DNA from: Pyropia yezoensis
Lineage: Eukaryota; Rhodophyta; Bangiophyceae; Bangiales; Bangiaceae
Assembly: GCA_009829735.1 (NCBI GenBank)
Contig: CM020618.1
Location: 15,048,568 to 15,112,567, forward strand
Length of the DNA: 64,000 nt
Direction: 5' to 3'
Of this stretch, positions 1-11,163 are shown piece by piece. The notes under the pieces are model-generated. The model was given only the letters and a program-made list of their open reading frames with translations. It made no database searches and had not been told where the DNA came from. Made by a program: the position numbers and the translations under genes. Positions within the stretch are counted from its first letter, which is position 1, and each line of letters opens with the position of its first letter.

Positions 1-56
1 CCGGTGCTGGCGCACCCGTCCAGCACCGCCGCGTCACGTAGACTGGTTCTCGCCAG

Positions 57-1976
57 TTGGCTGCAGGGTCAAGCTCCCCAGGCGGCCAGCGTACTACCCC
101 CACGTACGCTGACACTGTCCGTGGAGGGAGCCGGTCGACGCCCCGTCAAGATCCGCCTATTCTACCGGCGGCATCTAGGAGTGCGGCAGGCCATGGGCAT
201 CCTCGCGAGAATCAGCCTCGCGAGGGCGTTGTCAGTCGAGGGGCAGACTCCTCTCCGACCGCCCCGGGGGCCTCACTTCCGACAGCGGGCTTTCCTCCTC
301 TGTCAATTGAGTCACCTGCGGCGGCTGGTTGTGTCGCGGGTGGCTCGGGCGAGCCAGCCCACGTGATTGCCGCTGCCCCTGCCCCTGCGCTCACCAATCC
401 GCGGATCAGCACCCGCCGGCACGACAAGTCGCCTGCACGGCCGGCCCGTTCTACGGCCGCAGTTGCAAGTGCCCCGCCTACTGATGAGCATCCTGACGTC
501 GCCAGCCGCGCTCGTCTGTGGGCAGGCCCCAACGCGGGCGACTTCTCATCTTCGGATGGCTGCAACCCGGGGGCGAGCGTCGCGTCGTCCCCGACGCCCC
601 CCTCTCCGAGTTCTCCTTCTGCGGCGGCGGCCGCGCCTGGAAGCGGTGCTACCTATCCCAGTGGTTCAAGCGCGCCCAGCCAGCGTGCGTCCGCGGGCGG
701 TGCGGCCCGCCCGACTGCACGTCAGCCTCAGCAGACTGAGGCAGGTTCTTCGCCCGAGAATAGGCCGTCGGCGGCGCGCCCTCCGACTCCACCCAACTCC
801 TCCGGTTCGTCCACGTTGGCCGATGCATTGGCGGCCGGCACGTGCCCGCTCCGCCTCCTCATCGCGCAGGTGGACACCAATGTGGACGACCTGACGGACT
901 CCATGCGCGACCTGCGCGTCAAACTGGAGCTGCTGTCACGCGCGCACGAGCGCCATGCCTCAATGATGCAGTCTATGCAGTCATCCGTGGTTCAGGGCTC
1001 TGCGCAGCTCAGCTCGCAGTTGGCGACTGCGGGGGGCAGCCACGGGATGGGCGGTGGCCATAACGGCGGCAACACCGGCCACGTGGACGAGATGGCGCGC
1101 ATCAGCGAGGTTAAGGCGGCGTTCCGCAAGCAGTTTCTCGAGCGTATGGCGACAACCAGGCGCACCTCGGGCGTGTACATGAACACCGCCCGTACCTGGA
1201 CTGAGCTGGTGGATGTCGTCATCGGGGCTCTGCGCATCTCTGGGGAGGAGGCCTGCAGCTGGCTGCTCTCCTACGTGCAGGTGCCGTCCCGCCGCAACCC
1301 GCAGACGACTGTCTCCATGCGTCGTTGCGTGCCTATCCTGCGGGCAAAACCGCACATGATGCAGACGATCGAGGAGGCTGTGCTGTCGGCCTACTTTGAG
1401 AGCATCGGCCTTGCGCGGGAGGAAGTCACGGATGACCTTGCCAGTCTGTGGCTGGACAACAACGCCTACTTGGAGTCCGAGCGCGGCTTCCTTGGCATGG
1501 TCGTTTCGAGTGGCGAGATCCTGAAACTAGTGGGCGCATCTCATCACATCAAGACTCCCACCTCTATCGGCGACGTCGGGTTTGTGAAGTGCCTGCTGGG
1601 CATCTTTGCCCTTGCTTCCTGCCTTGTGCGCTGCTTCCTAGAGACCAAGGCTGGTCTGCGGACGCGGCGTCGGGCTGGTGTTGGGGAGGGCATCTTCGAC
1701 AGCTGGGAGACGGAGTTAGCGCGCGCGGACAGCTATTTGCCGCAAGACGATGAGGTCCACCGTGGCCTGCGCATCATTGACGGCCTCGACCCCCGCCGTG
1801 GCTTCGTCGACATTTCGGAGCTTCCCTTACAGCAGCATCCGATAGCAGCCGAGGATGACGGGGACTTCGCGGACAACGGGGAGGTGGCCGACGGGGACGA
1901 GGTTAATGGGGACTTCCCCGCCGATGGCGAGGGGATGGCTGACGGAGAGGGTTCCGCTGATGTGGGTGAGGAGTGA
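57..1976 (+). CDS. Unrecognised protein, 3' part of a gene (5' end unresolved)
   Basis: The frame is open from a stop at 39-41 to the TGA at 1974-1976. The first in-frame ATG is only at 903; the codon at 57 is TTG. Either translation begins at 903 (about 357 aa) or an upstream exon lies outside the window, and the TAG at 39-41 could be a splice acceptor. The first ~280 codons are rich in Ala, Pro, Ser and Gly. Around 880-990 a Leu/Met/Arg-rich stretch looks like a short helical or coiled segment. About 1090-1800 encodes a non-repetitive, probably folded region containing a hydrophobic stretch near 1590-1640. The C-terminus is an acidic Asp/Glu/Gly repeat. I recognise no family. The Pro/Ser-rich N-terminus followed by a folded domain would also suit a retroelement gag-like ORF, but nothing else supports that. 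Confidence 0.5.
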   Translation: MAAGSSSPGGQRTTPTYADTVRGGSRSTPRQDPPILPAASRSAAGHGHPRENQPREGVVSRGADSSPTAPGASLPTAGFPPLSIESPAAAGCVAGGSGEPAHVIAAAPAPALTNPRISTRRHDKSPARPARSTAAVASAPPTDEHPDVASRARLWAGPNAGDFSSSDGCNPGASVASSPTPPSPSSPSAAAAAPGSGATYPSGSSAPSQRASAGGAARPTARQPQQTEAGSSPENRPSAARPPTPPNSSGSSTLADALAAGTCPLRLLIAQVDTNVDDLTDSMRDLRVKLELLSRAHERHASMMQSMQSSVVQGSAQLSSQLATAGGSHGMGGGHNGGNTGHVDEMARISEVKAAFRKQFLERMATTRRTSGVYMNTARTWTELVDVVIGALRISGEEACSWLLSYVQVPSRRNPQTTVSMRRCVPILRAKPHMMQTIEEAVLSAYFESIGLAREEVTDDLASLWLDNNAYLESERGFLGMVVSSGEILKLVGASHHIKTPTSIGDVGFVKCLLGIFALASCLVRCFLETKAGLRTRRRAGVGEGIFDSWETELARADSYLPQDDEVHRGLRIIDGLDPRRGFVDISELPLQQHPIAAEDDGDFADNGEVADGDEVNGDFPADGEGMADGEGSADVGEE

Positions 1977-4565
1977 GGTGTGACCTGAGAGCATGAGCCC
2001 GCGTAGTGTCGCTTTGTTCTGTGTGGTTTCAGTCTGCATGCTGTTGTTCGTGGCTTGAGATTCTATTTGGGTTGTGACGCTCGCCATTGCCTCAGCTCCC
2101 GTGCGTACTGCTTTCCTTATGCGTGTGGTCTTCGTGTCCATGGGCTCGTCTTCCTTGTGCTCGTTGGTATCTGCTTTTCATGCGTGCGTATTGTGTTTCT
2201 GTGTGTATGGGAGTCTCTTCTGTGGGCGTACGCCGTCAATCCGCGCGCCCGCGCCATGTATCTTTCGTGTGCTTTGCGCACTGGTGGGATAGCGTTAGTA
2301 TAGCACTGCTGAGTGCTTTCCGCTCCTGCCCTTCCGGCGCCAGGAGAGCACTGCTTGCCGTGCGGTGGAGGGCAACGTGGGAGGTCATCAGCACCGACGT
2401 ACGAAAGCATACAGCCCTGCCTGGATGCATCCCGGAGCCGCATCCGCGTGCGCGTCAGCTGCGCAACGCGTGATCCCTCATCTTAAGATGGGCGGGCGTT
2501 ACGCGCTGGAAACGTTTTCCAAGGGGACGTTTCCAGAATTGTCATTGGTTCCGAAACAGGGTATACGGAGTCGCGAGACTGGCGCCCATCCAGGCCCCAT
2601 CCGCTGATGACCATCGAGCGCCCGTGACGCAACTCGAACGAGCAGCCGCTTTGATAGGGTATCAAGGGTGGCTCTAAATTTGAGCTTCGATGGGGAAAAA
2701 GGTATCGGTGACGATACAGGCATGCAACCCACAGGCCTTCAGGACCCAGCCGACTCTTCCTCCCAACTCAACCGTCGCTTGCGCTGATGATCTTCTTGGG
2801 TGTTGCCTGACAGTCGGCGCCGACTGCCGCGGCGCATGCTGTATCAATGGGAGGGGGGATCGAGTGAGCCCCCACCTCACAATTCATCGAAGGGATGAAC
2901 CGAATACACAGAAATCCATACTGTCATGGAACTTTCTAAGTTTCTATATTAAAATAACAATGTCACAGAGTACGCTGGTATCGAGTTAGTTGTGACGTTG
3001 TTGCCCCCACCATTGACGGAAGGGGAGACGAATTTCGCTCCCGGGCTCCGGCTGCGGCCAGACACTCTCCTTTATTCATTGTAAACCCTCCCGCCCCTCA
3101 ACATCAACCTCTCTTACTGCCTCCGCAGCTGCTCCACCCACACGGGAAGGGCCTTACCCCACATAGACCCGAGTCGAGAGAGTCGCCGCAAGGCGCACCA
3201 GGTGCACTTACCTCAAAGCCTTGTTCATGGGGGCGCCAAGGGCGCACCGGGCGACACTCAAAGCTGCGTGCATCCCTGGAAGCTCAGCGCAGGTGCATCG
3301 GGGAAACGGCGCAGGTCACGGTACCCGCGTGACGCGGCGGTGATTCGCCGTTTACGATCCCAGGTCTCCACATCCAGCACGGGAGGGAATGCATGGAGCA
3401 AAACACAGTACAGGCGTGGGTAGAGTCTTGATACCTACAGTTTCGTATGTACAAAGCGTTGAGACGCTTCAGACAGAGGCCAGTACACGGAGGGCAGCTG
3501 CAACAGAGGGAACGCCCCGACGTCGGCATTCAGCAATACGAACGAGGAGAGTGACATCTGCGTCAGAGCCGCGGCGAGGCAGCTCTCTCCCCAGCCCTCT
3601 GTAGCTGATGGAGAGGTTGAGTACCGATGTAGCGCCCTCAGTTTCTTGTTCGTGAACGACAACGCCCACGAATGATATTGGGCGCCATGGACCAGACAGT
3701 TGAGTGGACGGCCGGTCTGTGTTTCCGAGAGATCTGATCAGGCTCCCGGCTCAGTGCGGATACAATTCGCTCAGAACTCGACGAACGTGCTGTGTCTTGG
3801 ATTGATGTCAAAGAGGCGCGGCCATACAGCCGCCTCTGCCGCCGCAGAGGGCGGGTCGCCAACAGGATCGGCCACTGCTGCTGCCCGCCACCGCCGATCC
3901 CAACGGCTGTGTAGGTAGACCCCGCCCCGCGATCCTCGCTCTTGGCTGGTGGCGATTGTCTCGAGAGTGGCCACAGCTCGGCCAACCCGCTGCAGCGGTG
4001 CTTTGTGGCCTGCCCGTCCGCGCGGACAGGCCCGTTAGAGTGGGCGGGAAACCAGCTGCCGTTGAAATAGCGCAGGGCGGGCGGAGGAGGTGGCGGTGTC
4101 CTCCGCTGGCCGAGACAGCTTCCCCCAGGCGTCGCGAGCGAGCTCTGGGCCGACTGGGATGCAGGGCCGTTCTTGCGCCCGCCGCCCTGTCGAGGCGCGC
4201 CAGGGGGGTGTGGCGTTTATGGCGGTGGCGGGAGCACATCCCGCCATCACGTGCACCTCCCCGGTGTGCGCGGGTCGTGGCACAACGGCAGTGCCCGGCA
4301 GCCGTTCCGCGCCGCCGTGGGGCCTGCGTAAAAGGCCCCATCTCGGCGACGTTGGCGGTGCACGCGCGTGCCGCGGACACCGCACCTCGGCGGGCACCGC
4401 GCCTCAGCACGGCCGTCTTGCTCGCTGTCTGCCCTCCCGCCGACCTCTGGTTACCCCGCCTGTGCCCTTCCGTGCCCTTCTGTCTACGAGCAAGCCCTCT
4501 GTTGGCTTTTCCTCTCCGCTGCTGCCCCTCCTGCCGGGCCCCCCCCCTGCTCTGGCTGTGCAACT
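1977..4565. other. Intergenic stretch, no supported gene
   Basis: About 2.6 kb between the unrecognised gene and the Hint-domain gene. The first ~300 bp are T-rich on the plus strand and probably 3' UTR. ORFs of 60-250 codons occur in several frames near 3.6-4.6 kb but have no motifs and overlap each other on both strands, as expected for GC-rich DNA. Confidence 0.5.
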
Positions 4566-6824
4566 ATGCGGGCGCCGTGGAGACGACTGATCGTCGCCGC
4601 CGCCGCGGCGGCGGTGGCGACTGTTGCGTCTGTGTCCCATGGTAACGCAGTCAGCCTGATCGCCCCCCCCACGCCGCTGCCTACTCCCTTTGTCATTTTC
4701 ACGTCGGACACAGCGCAGTATTTGCGGCTGCCGCTACGCGGGGACGGCAACGACTCTGACGATGACGAGGCCCCGCGCGTGGCCGTGAATGGGCCGCGCG
4801 TCGTGGACGATGGGAGCGGCGACTTCGTTTCGCCGCTCGGTTGCGGCGCTGGTGGGGTGGGCACCCTGGGCTGCTCTTACCGGTCCATCACGATTGCGAC
4901 GCTGGGCGCCAACGGGAGTGTCATCACCAACGCCTCAGTCATTACGCACCAGCAGGGCGGGTTTGAGTTTGAGGAGCGAGGCGACTTCTCGTTTGGCCGC
5001 TCCATGGCCGTCATTAATGGTCAACTGGTGGTGAGCTCTGGGACGGACCAGTCAGACGACCCAGCGCCGGCGCTTATCACGCTACGGCTTGGCCTCGACA
5101 ACACCGTCACGTCTACTTCACGAATGGACTTGCGGCCGGTGCTGTGTGGCGGCAACACCGACGACGAAGACGACGACGACGACGACAGTGACGACTTGTC
5201 GTGTGCGCCAGCACGCGTGACGGACTTTTTCTTGCGAGCGGTTGGCGACGTGGATGGTGATGGTGTGGAAGATGCGCTCGTCTACATGTTCCGTTCCATC
5301 CACATCATCTTTCTGACCCCCGACAGCTCGGGTATCAAGGGCTTTCGCTCCACCTTCCTCCCTGAGCTGTTTTCTCTCTTTTACGGTCGTTTCAGCGCCT
5401 CAAACGTGGCCGTTCTGCCTGACATCAATCGTGACGGGGTGGCCGAGGTGGCGGTGCAGGGAGTGGCGACGCCCCAAGCGGCCGATGCTGATCCATCGTC
5501 GGGACCGCCACAAGTGGTGCCGACCCGCGTATGGGTGCTATTCCTGAACGCCTCTGGAGCGGTAAGCTCGCGGTCGCCGACGCCGTTTGGGTTTGGTGCT
5601 GGCGGCTTTTCGGGACGTCCGAGGACGCCTTTTAACCCAGATGACTTTGATGTGAGCGGCTCGGACGTGGCGTCTTTTGGTTCCATGTTGGTAGCCATGC
5701 CCCGCCTCACTGATGGGCGCTCACTTCTGCTCGTTGGCTCGGACCCCCGCGAGGCCATATGGGTGGTTAGCGTCGCCGGTAACGGCTACGCACTCGCTAC
5801 CGACACTATTCCTATTAACGAGGAGCTCTTCCCGGGTGCCGAGCAGGTGGTGGGCGTGGCACCGCTCGGTGAGGCGTCGTCGGATGACCAGGCGCAGCGG
5901 GTGCTAGTGACTACAGACGCCGGACTCGATTCACGACGGTGGCTGCTGGGTCTTAACGTGCTTGCTACACCAGACGCGGCGCGGCTTCCATCAGTGCCAG
6001 TGTCTCCCACGCCGACCCCCGAGACGCAGGAGCCGTCGGTTGTGGTCGTACCCGTTCTCCAACCTACCTCCGCGCCTGCGCCCACTCCGGCGCCCGCCCC
6101 TGCGCCTGCGCCCACACCTGCGCCTGCGCCCACACCTGCGCCTGCGCCTGGTCCCCCACCAACTTCATCCCCCAATGCAACGGAAGATGACAGTGACAGT
6201 GACGATGACGATGACGATCAAGGGCGGCAGGCCGGTGATCCTCTCGAGATGACCGAAGAGCCGTCTGACATGGAAGACTCGGAATGCTTCCCCGGGGACG
6301 CGACGGTTGAGCTTGACGATGGACGGCACATCCCTATGGCCCTCCTGGTGGTTGGCGACCGAGTACGGGTTTCGGCTACTCTGTTTTCTCCTGTCTTCCT
6401 CTTCACCCACAAGCTGGCGGCCGGCGCCCACAATTTTGTGCGTCTGTCCACCGCCTCGGGCTCGTCGCTGCGGATGACCCCCGGTCACTATGTGTACGCC
6501 AATGGCCGACTGACGGCAGCGGCAGCGGTTCGGGTGGGCGACCGCCTGGAGCGGCACGGACTGCGCCGCGGATGCGACGTTGTTACCGCCACAGACCGGG
6601 TGGTTGGGACGGGCCTGTACAACCCACAAACCATCCACGGTGACATCGTGGTCGACGGTGTTCGCGCGAGCACCTACACGACCGCGGTAGAGCCGGCCAT
6701 CGCGTCGGCCCTACTGTCCCCGCTTCGGGCGCTCTTCCACGCTACAGGCCGCAGCACAGTCCTACTTGATGGTGGGAGCGCGAGACTCGCAGCATTGCTG
6801 CCCGGTGGAGCGCAAGCGTACTGA
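4566..6824 (+). CDS. Secreted FG-GAP-like protein with C-terminal Hint (Hedgehog/intein-type) domain
   Basis: A single-exon frame of 752 aa from ATG 4566. The frame is open further upstream, but this ATG begins a classic signal peptide: Arg residues, an Ala/Val core, then a Ser-His-Gly-Asn-Ala exit, residues 1-31. Two Asp-rich calcium-binding-like motifs of FG-GAP/VCBS type (GDVDGDGVED near residue 226 and PDINRDGVAE near 285) suggest a beta-propeller-like ectodomain. An Asp-rich run lies near 195-215. A Pro/Ala/Thr linker (about 495-540) leads to an acidic segment and then a Hint domain starting at Cys574 (CFPGD). The domain has the Thr638-Pro-Gly-His641 motif, matching the nucleophile Cys and TxxH of Hedgehog Hog and intein domains. 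By family knowledge it would cleave itself at Cys574 through a thioester. The natural acceptor is unknown; no cholesterol-binding region is evident. Confidence 0.85.
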   Translation: MRAPWRRLIVAAAAAAVATVASVSHGNAVSLIAPPTPLPTPFVIFTSDTAQYLRLPLRGDGNDSDDDEAPRVAVNGPRVVDDGSGDFVSPLGCGAGGVGTLGCSYRSITIATLGANGSVITNASVITHQQGGFEFEERGDFSFGRSMAVINGQLVVSSGTDQSDDPAPALITLRLGLDNTVTSTSRMDLRPVLCGGNTDDEDDDDDDSDDLSCAPARVTDFFLRAVGDVDGDGVEDALVYMFRSIHIIFLTPDSSGIKGFRSTFLPELFSLFYGRFSASNVAVLPDINRDGVAEVAVQGVATPQAADADPSSGPPQVVPTRVWVLFLNASGAVSSRSPTPFGFGAGGFSGRPRTPFNPDDFDVSGSDVASFGSMLVAMPRLTDGRSLLLVGSDPREAIWVVSVAGNGYALATDTIPINEELFPGAEQVVGVAPLGEASSDDQAQRVLVTTDAGLDSRRWLLGLNVLATPDAARLPSVPVSPTPTPETQEPSVVVVPVLQPTSAPAPTPAPAPAPAPTPAPAPTPAPAPGPPPTSSPNATEDDSDSDDDDDDQGRQAGDPLEMTEEPSDMEDSECFPGDATVELDDGRHIPMALLVVGDRVRVSATLFSPVFLFTHKLAAGAHNFVRLSTASGSSLRMTPGHYVYANGRLTAAAAVRVGDRLERHGLRRGCDVVTATDRVVGTGLYNPQTIHGDIVVDGVRASTYTTAVEPAIASALLSPLRALFHATGRSTVLLDGGSARLAALLPGGAQAY

Positions 6825-6977
6825 GTGCTTCACGACCGCCCTCGGCTGGTAGCGAGATTGGCAGAGTCTTAAACTTTAGGTCATCGCTTTGTTCGGTTAT
6901 TTGCTCGACACTGCTCTTCATGTGGTTGTTGCCTGGCCCTTGTCACAGCGCTAGCAGCCAGCTTTCTATATCCTCGT

Positions 6978-7050
6978 GGGTCCGTGCCGGGTCACGAGGG
7001 CGTTGTTCATGATGATGACCAACGCCCTCCTCGTCGCCCGGCACGGATCC
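6978..7050. repeat. Imperfect hairpin downstream of the Hint gene
   Basis: The arm at 6978-7005 is largely complementary to 7020-7050 (shared core GTCCGTGCCGGG, then ACGAG and GGCGTTG), separated by a 14-nt loop and with a 3-nt bulge on the right arm. It lies about 150 bp after the Hint stop codon, so it is probably in or just beyond the 3' UTR. It could be an RNA structure or a tiny foldback element. Confidence 0.5.
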
Positions 7051-9465
7051 CGGGGTTGTCGGTCATCTCCTTGCGCCTCGGTGGCCACCGGCACAGCCTC
7101 CCTCTAAAGCGCATGCCACGGACGGCGAGCGTCAACACCCCATGGCGCCGAGTCGAAAACAGCGCGACTGAGGGTGGGCCTGGCTGACCGCGCTGACGGA
7201 GCACAGGAGACAGGCATGACGATCACAACCAGAGCCTCTAGGGCGACTTTCGGACAGTTCAGTTCTCGGCTTGGCAGCTTCTGCAGGCCACGCGGTGGTG
7301 CGCTGCTGTTTCCTTACGTGGCGCTTGCCGCCCATGGTCTCAACCACCACTCGCACCGCCGCAAGTGACGGACAGTCGCTTGGTAAGCCTGGTGGGCGGC
7401 CCCTCGTCTTTGCGTCTGTACGGGGGGGGCAGCTCTTGTGCAAACCGGGAGCAGTGCGGTGGGTGAGCGGGCGGCGGGTGACTGGGGCGGGCCCGCGGCT
7501 CGGGCGGGGGTGTGGAATCCTTGGCGCGGGCGCCAGCCACTGGGCAAAGGCGGTGGCAATGTCCGGGAAGCGGGGGTTAAAGAATCATGGGGGGGAAGGG
7601 TGGGGGGGTCCCTCCGTGGGGCGCGGGCCGGGCAAATACCCTCCAGCCAGATGCAGGCTACCGCTGCGCTCGCTCTTCCAGTTGGAGAGCCCGCCGCGCG
7701 CCGTGAAGGGGCAGCCGCGGCGGTGATACCAAACCGTGACCACTGCCCGCTCGCCCGTGCGCCGGTGCAGCAGCTGCCCAGCTGGGCAGCGGCCGCGGAC
7801 TGCGGTGCGTGCCCAACCCGTCATGCCGCGGCGCGCCACGGGCGGGCCCCGTCAGCCCCGCCACGAACAGCCCGCCCAGCCGGCCCCCCCCGCCACGTCG
7901 CCCCTTCCCACGCCGCGGCCTCGCCGCGTCGGCGGTCGCCCCACCCAAAAACCAGGAGGTGGGCGGGTGTACAGCAGAACACTGTACACAGTGGGTGCAG
8001 AAGGAACACAATGAGGGGAGGGTGGCGCCAACCCCCCGGTGCGTTCCTGCTGGGCCGGAGCCAGCCGGCCGGCCGGGGGGGTTCGCTGCTGCGCGGCTGG
8101 CGGCGGGACCCCCGCGCCGCGAGGGACACGGTGGGCCCGCGCCGCCGCGCCCGCCCACCGCGCCCGCCCACCGGGCCAGCGCGGCCAGCCGGCCGTCGCG
8201 CCACGAAGCGACGCGCCCGCGGCGGCGGCCGTGGGGGGCGCCTGGCGGAGAAGACAGCCCTGTGTGCCTGACAGACAGCCACCACCGTGACTGCTGGCAA
8301 GCGCCCCAGCAGGCCGCGCCGCGCGGCCGCCACGGCGGCCTCGTCACTGCGCGGGCCGGCCGGGTGCCCCCCCCACGCCCTCCCACGAGCCCGCTCTCTC
8401 GAGCCGCACCCGCCGCCGGCCACCCGCCCCGCCCTCCCACAGTCCACCCCCGCGCTGCTTTCCCGCCCCATCTCCCTCCGCCCACTCCCCTGCAGCGCCT
8501 TTCCTCCTCCTTCCGCTTCTTCCTCCTCAAGTACATACATTTCCACACCTTCCCCACACGTGCGGGTCGTGGAGGGAACCGCCTCATGACGTGCTGGAAG
8601 GCCAGACTCGGTGACCCCCCTCATCCACTTGCCCGCCTACTCCCCCGCCGGCCGGCGCTACTGGACCTGTGAACATTGTCCTGGCGCAGGTGACGGCCTG
8701 CGGAGGCGTTGTGGGGGTGGGACCGTTTCCCTGTTGTACCCCTGGCCTGTGTATGGATGAACTGATGACAATGTCCATTACGAGCTCTGGCCGCTGGGGG
8801 GGGGCGCCGCCACCACCACTGCAGCGGCGGCCTTCTACCGCAGCGGTTGTTGCGGCGCGGCGGCGCGGCGGGGGGGGATGCTCCCGCCGCGAGCCACCGC
8901 CGCACGCGACGCGGGGTGGCAGACGGGGTCGGTTCAGGCGGCTGGACGGCCGGCCCGCCCCCACGGGGACGTCGCGACACGGGCCGGGGAGCATCCCCCC
9001 ACCCCCCCCGCAATCCCCCCAACCCGACCCAGCCCCATTCCGACCTACACCGTCCAACCCCACGCCACACACAAAACGACATGTACCCGGTCGCCAGGAC
9101 GACCGACAGTGGGCCGTGGGACGCAGCTCGCTCAGTCGGCCGGCCGTCTACGTCGCGGCAGCGCAGCGCGTCGCGCGGGGTCCACCAAGCGACACGGGGA
9201 TGCGGCGTCGCTGCGCGTGTGGGCCGTCCACTCAGTCGCTGCGGGCGGCACCCGAAGCAGCGGGGTTGCCCGTCGGTACGGTGGTGACGCGGACCACGGG
9301 TGCCCAGCGGCGGGGTGGACACGACCGACGGGGGGTTCAGTGGGCAGCAGTTGCCCGCGTGGGGATGCGTGGCGCTCTGGCCGCGGGCACCACACCCAGC
9401 CAATTCAACGCCACAGCCATGTTGCACTGCGCAGTCCTACCACGCGCGCCCACCGTGGGCAGCCT
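7051..9465. other. Very GC-rich intergenic stretch, no supported gene
   Basis: About 2.4 kb of extreme GC content with many C and G homopolymer runs. All six frames hold ORFs of 100-370 codons, none with a motif. The translated products are mainly Pro, Arg, Gly and Ala, the signature of stop-poor GC-rich DNA. I see no gene here. Confidence 0.45.
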
Positions 9466-10287
9466 CTACCCATCCACACGGGACCCCGCGTACCGACACA
9501 GGCGGATCCAGCCGAGGCCTGCTCCCCCCCCCCTAGTGTTCTCCCCGCCCCCGGCAACCAGGGCCACCCGAACGGGTGGCAGATGCGGGTCTGGGGGCAC
9601 GAACCGCGGGCCACGGCGGTGGACGCGGGACAAGGCGGCCGCCAGTGCCGCGTGAAGGGCCTCGTTGGCCCCCAGGTCTTGCGCCTCCACCACCACCCGC
9701 ACGCCCTCTCCCAGCCCGAGCTGCGCGTCCAGCGACGGCGCGCGCCGGGGGGGCACCGGCGAAAGGCCCCCCATGGGGGGGGGCGGCGGCCAACGGGGAA
9801 CCGACCGCATCGCGGACCCCACAGGGGGTGGAGGGCGCCAACCACTGGGGGGCCAGCTCCCGTGGGAACGTGGCGGTTGCGGGGGCAGTGGCGGCGGTGG
9901 CGGCGGCTGCGGCGGCGGGGTCGGAGGCGGCGGCGGCGGTGGGGGGCGGGATACAAAGGCCACGTGCCGGGCGGCCAGTAGCGGGGAGATGAGCGCCAGG
10001 GAGGGCGCCACCACCGACGCGAGCGGAATTTCCACCACCGTCTGCTGGGGCCACCCGGTCGTCGGCGCCGCAGTCGTCACCGCGGCCGGCATACGGAACC
10101 AGGGCGGCACGTCAAGCGGGGAAAGGCCGCACCCGGGGGGGAGGCGCACGACCAGCCGACGATCCGTCAGGGTGGTCTGGCCATAGATATCAAAGCCCGT
10201 GCAGTGGCTGCGAACGGGCAGAGGACGCGGTGGGGGGGCACAGAGCAGGGAAGAAGAGTTCAGGTCGTGTCGCCACCACGGGGACAT
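9466..10287 (-). CDS. Possible unrecognised protein (weak)
   Basis: A minus-strand frame of about 273 codons from ATG 10287 to the stop at 9466. It differs from surrounding spurious ORFs in having two non-repetitive, mixed-hydrophobicity segments (roughly residues 35-110 and 185-260), separated by a poly-Pro run encoded near 9830-9960. The frame continues open to a GTG at 10320, and a hydrophobic, signal-peptide-like stretch lies in another frame near 10400-10456. A short upstream exon is therefore possible. No family is recognised. It may be a chance ORF. Confidence 0.3.
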   Translation of the reverse strand: MSPWWRHDLNSSSLLCAPPPRPLPVRSHCTGFDIYGQTTLTDRRLVVRLPPGCGLSPLDVPPWFRMPAAVTTAAPTTGWPQQTVVEIPLASVVAPSLALISPLLAARHVAFVSRPPPPPPPPTPPPQPPPPPPLPPQPPRSHGSWPPSGWRPPPPVGSAMRSVPRWPPPPPMGGLSPVPPRRAPSLDAQLGLGEGVRVVVEAQDLGANEALHAALAAALSRVHRRGPRFVPPDPHLPPVRVALVAGGGENTRGGGAGLGWIRLCRYAGSRVDG

Positions 10288-11163
10288 CAACGAACACGGC
10301 CGCAGCGCCAGAAGCGGCACGGCAGTGAGAGCGGTCGGCGTCAGCCGTGCAAAAAAAAGAAAAACTCAGGAGTGCATCGGCCGCAGCAGACCCGCATGCA
10401 AAGACACGCCGCACCACCATCACCAGCAGCACAGAAAGAAGAGCCGCACAAACCAAAAGACGGTTGCGGGGCGGTTAGGGCGACCCACACGCTCCAACAG
10501 CGAGCTCGTCAAAAGGGCTCCAGACGCGGCGCCACGCGGCCGGACGTGTGCGGCCGCCGCCCCCACGTCAGCACCCCGCGGCGCGCGGCGGGGGCACCGC
10601 AAGGCACAGCCGCCGCCAGTCTCGGCGCGTGCCACCGACAAGCAGCCTCGTCGGCTACCCGTAGGCCCCCTGCGTTGCCCTGAATGACCCGGCGCACACC
10701 TCACCCTCCCCGACCGGCGGTGAGGGAAAAAATATGAACAGCGCGAGGCACAGGTGGTGGACAAGCGAACTCCCCCCCATCCGCCCCCCTCCGTTTAAGC
10801 CCCCAACGCCTCCCCACTTGTCCCCCGGTCGCCGCCGTTCAGCGTACTACTCCCGCACCGCCCATCTGCCCTGTGCGTGGGAGAGAGGACAGTTCTAACG
10901 TACGCAGAAGCAGAGGCGATGGGCAGGACGCGGAGGTTGACGGCCGCCGCGCGGGAGCACCACAAGCGGGGTTCGGCGTCGAGCGCAAGCGGTGAGGCAC
11001 TGCTGGTAGCCATCTTGGGCCTACGAGGGGGTAGGCGCGCGTAGGGAAGCTCACCCTTGTCCTCCACACTTGGCGCGAGCAGAAACGTAGGGGACGACTC
11101 GCTGTGTCTCGGCTCGTCTGTTCTCGTTGAATGTCCAAACCGTTGAATCCGCTCTGTTGGGAA
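10288..11163. other. Intergenic stretch, no supported gene
   Basis: About 0.9 kb with no ORF carrying motifs. It ends at the left arm of the inverted-repeat element. Confidence 0.4.

Noticed and set aside
4566-5300. Integrin-alpha homologue
   Set aside because: Asp-rich motifs resemble FG-GAP repeats, but no membrane span, integrin signature or full set of seven repeats is seen.
7658-8587. Long ORFs on both strands (up to 309 codons)
   Set aside because: Overlapping ORFs in opposite frames with Arg/Pro/Gly-only composition, typical of extreme GC content.
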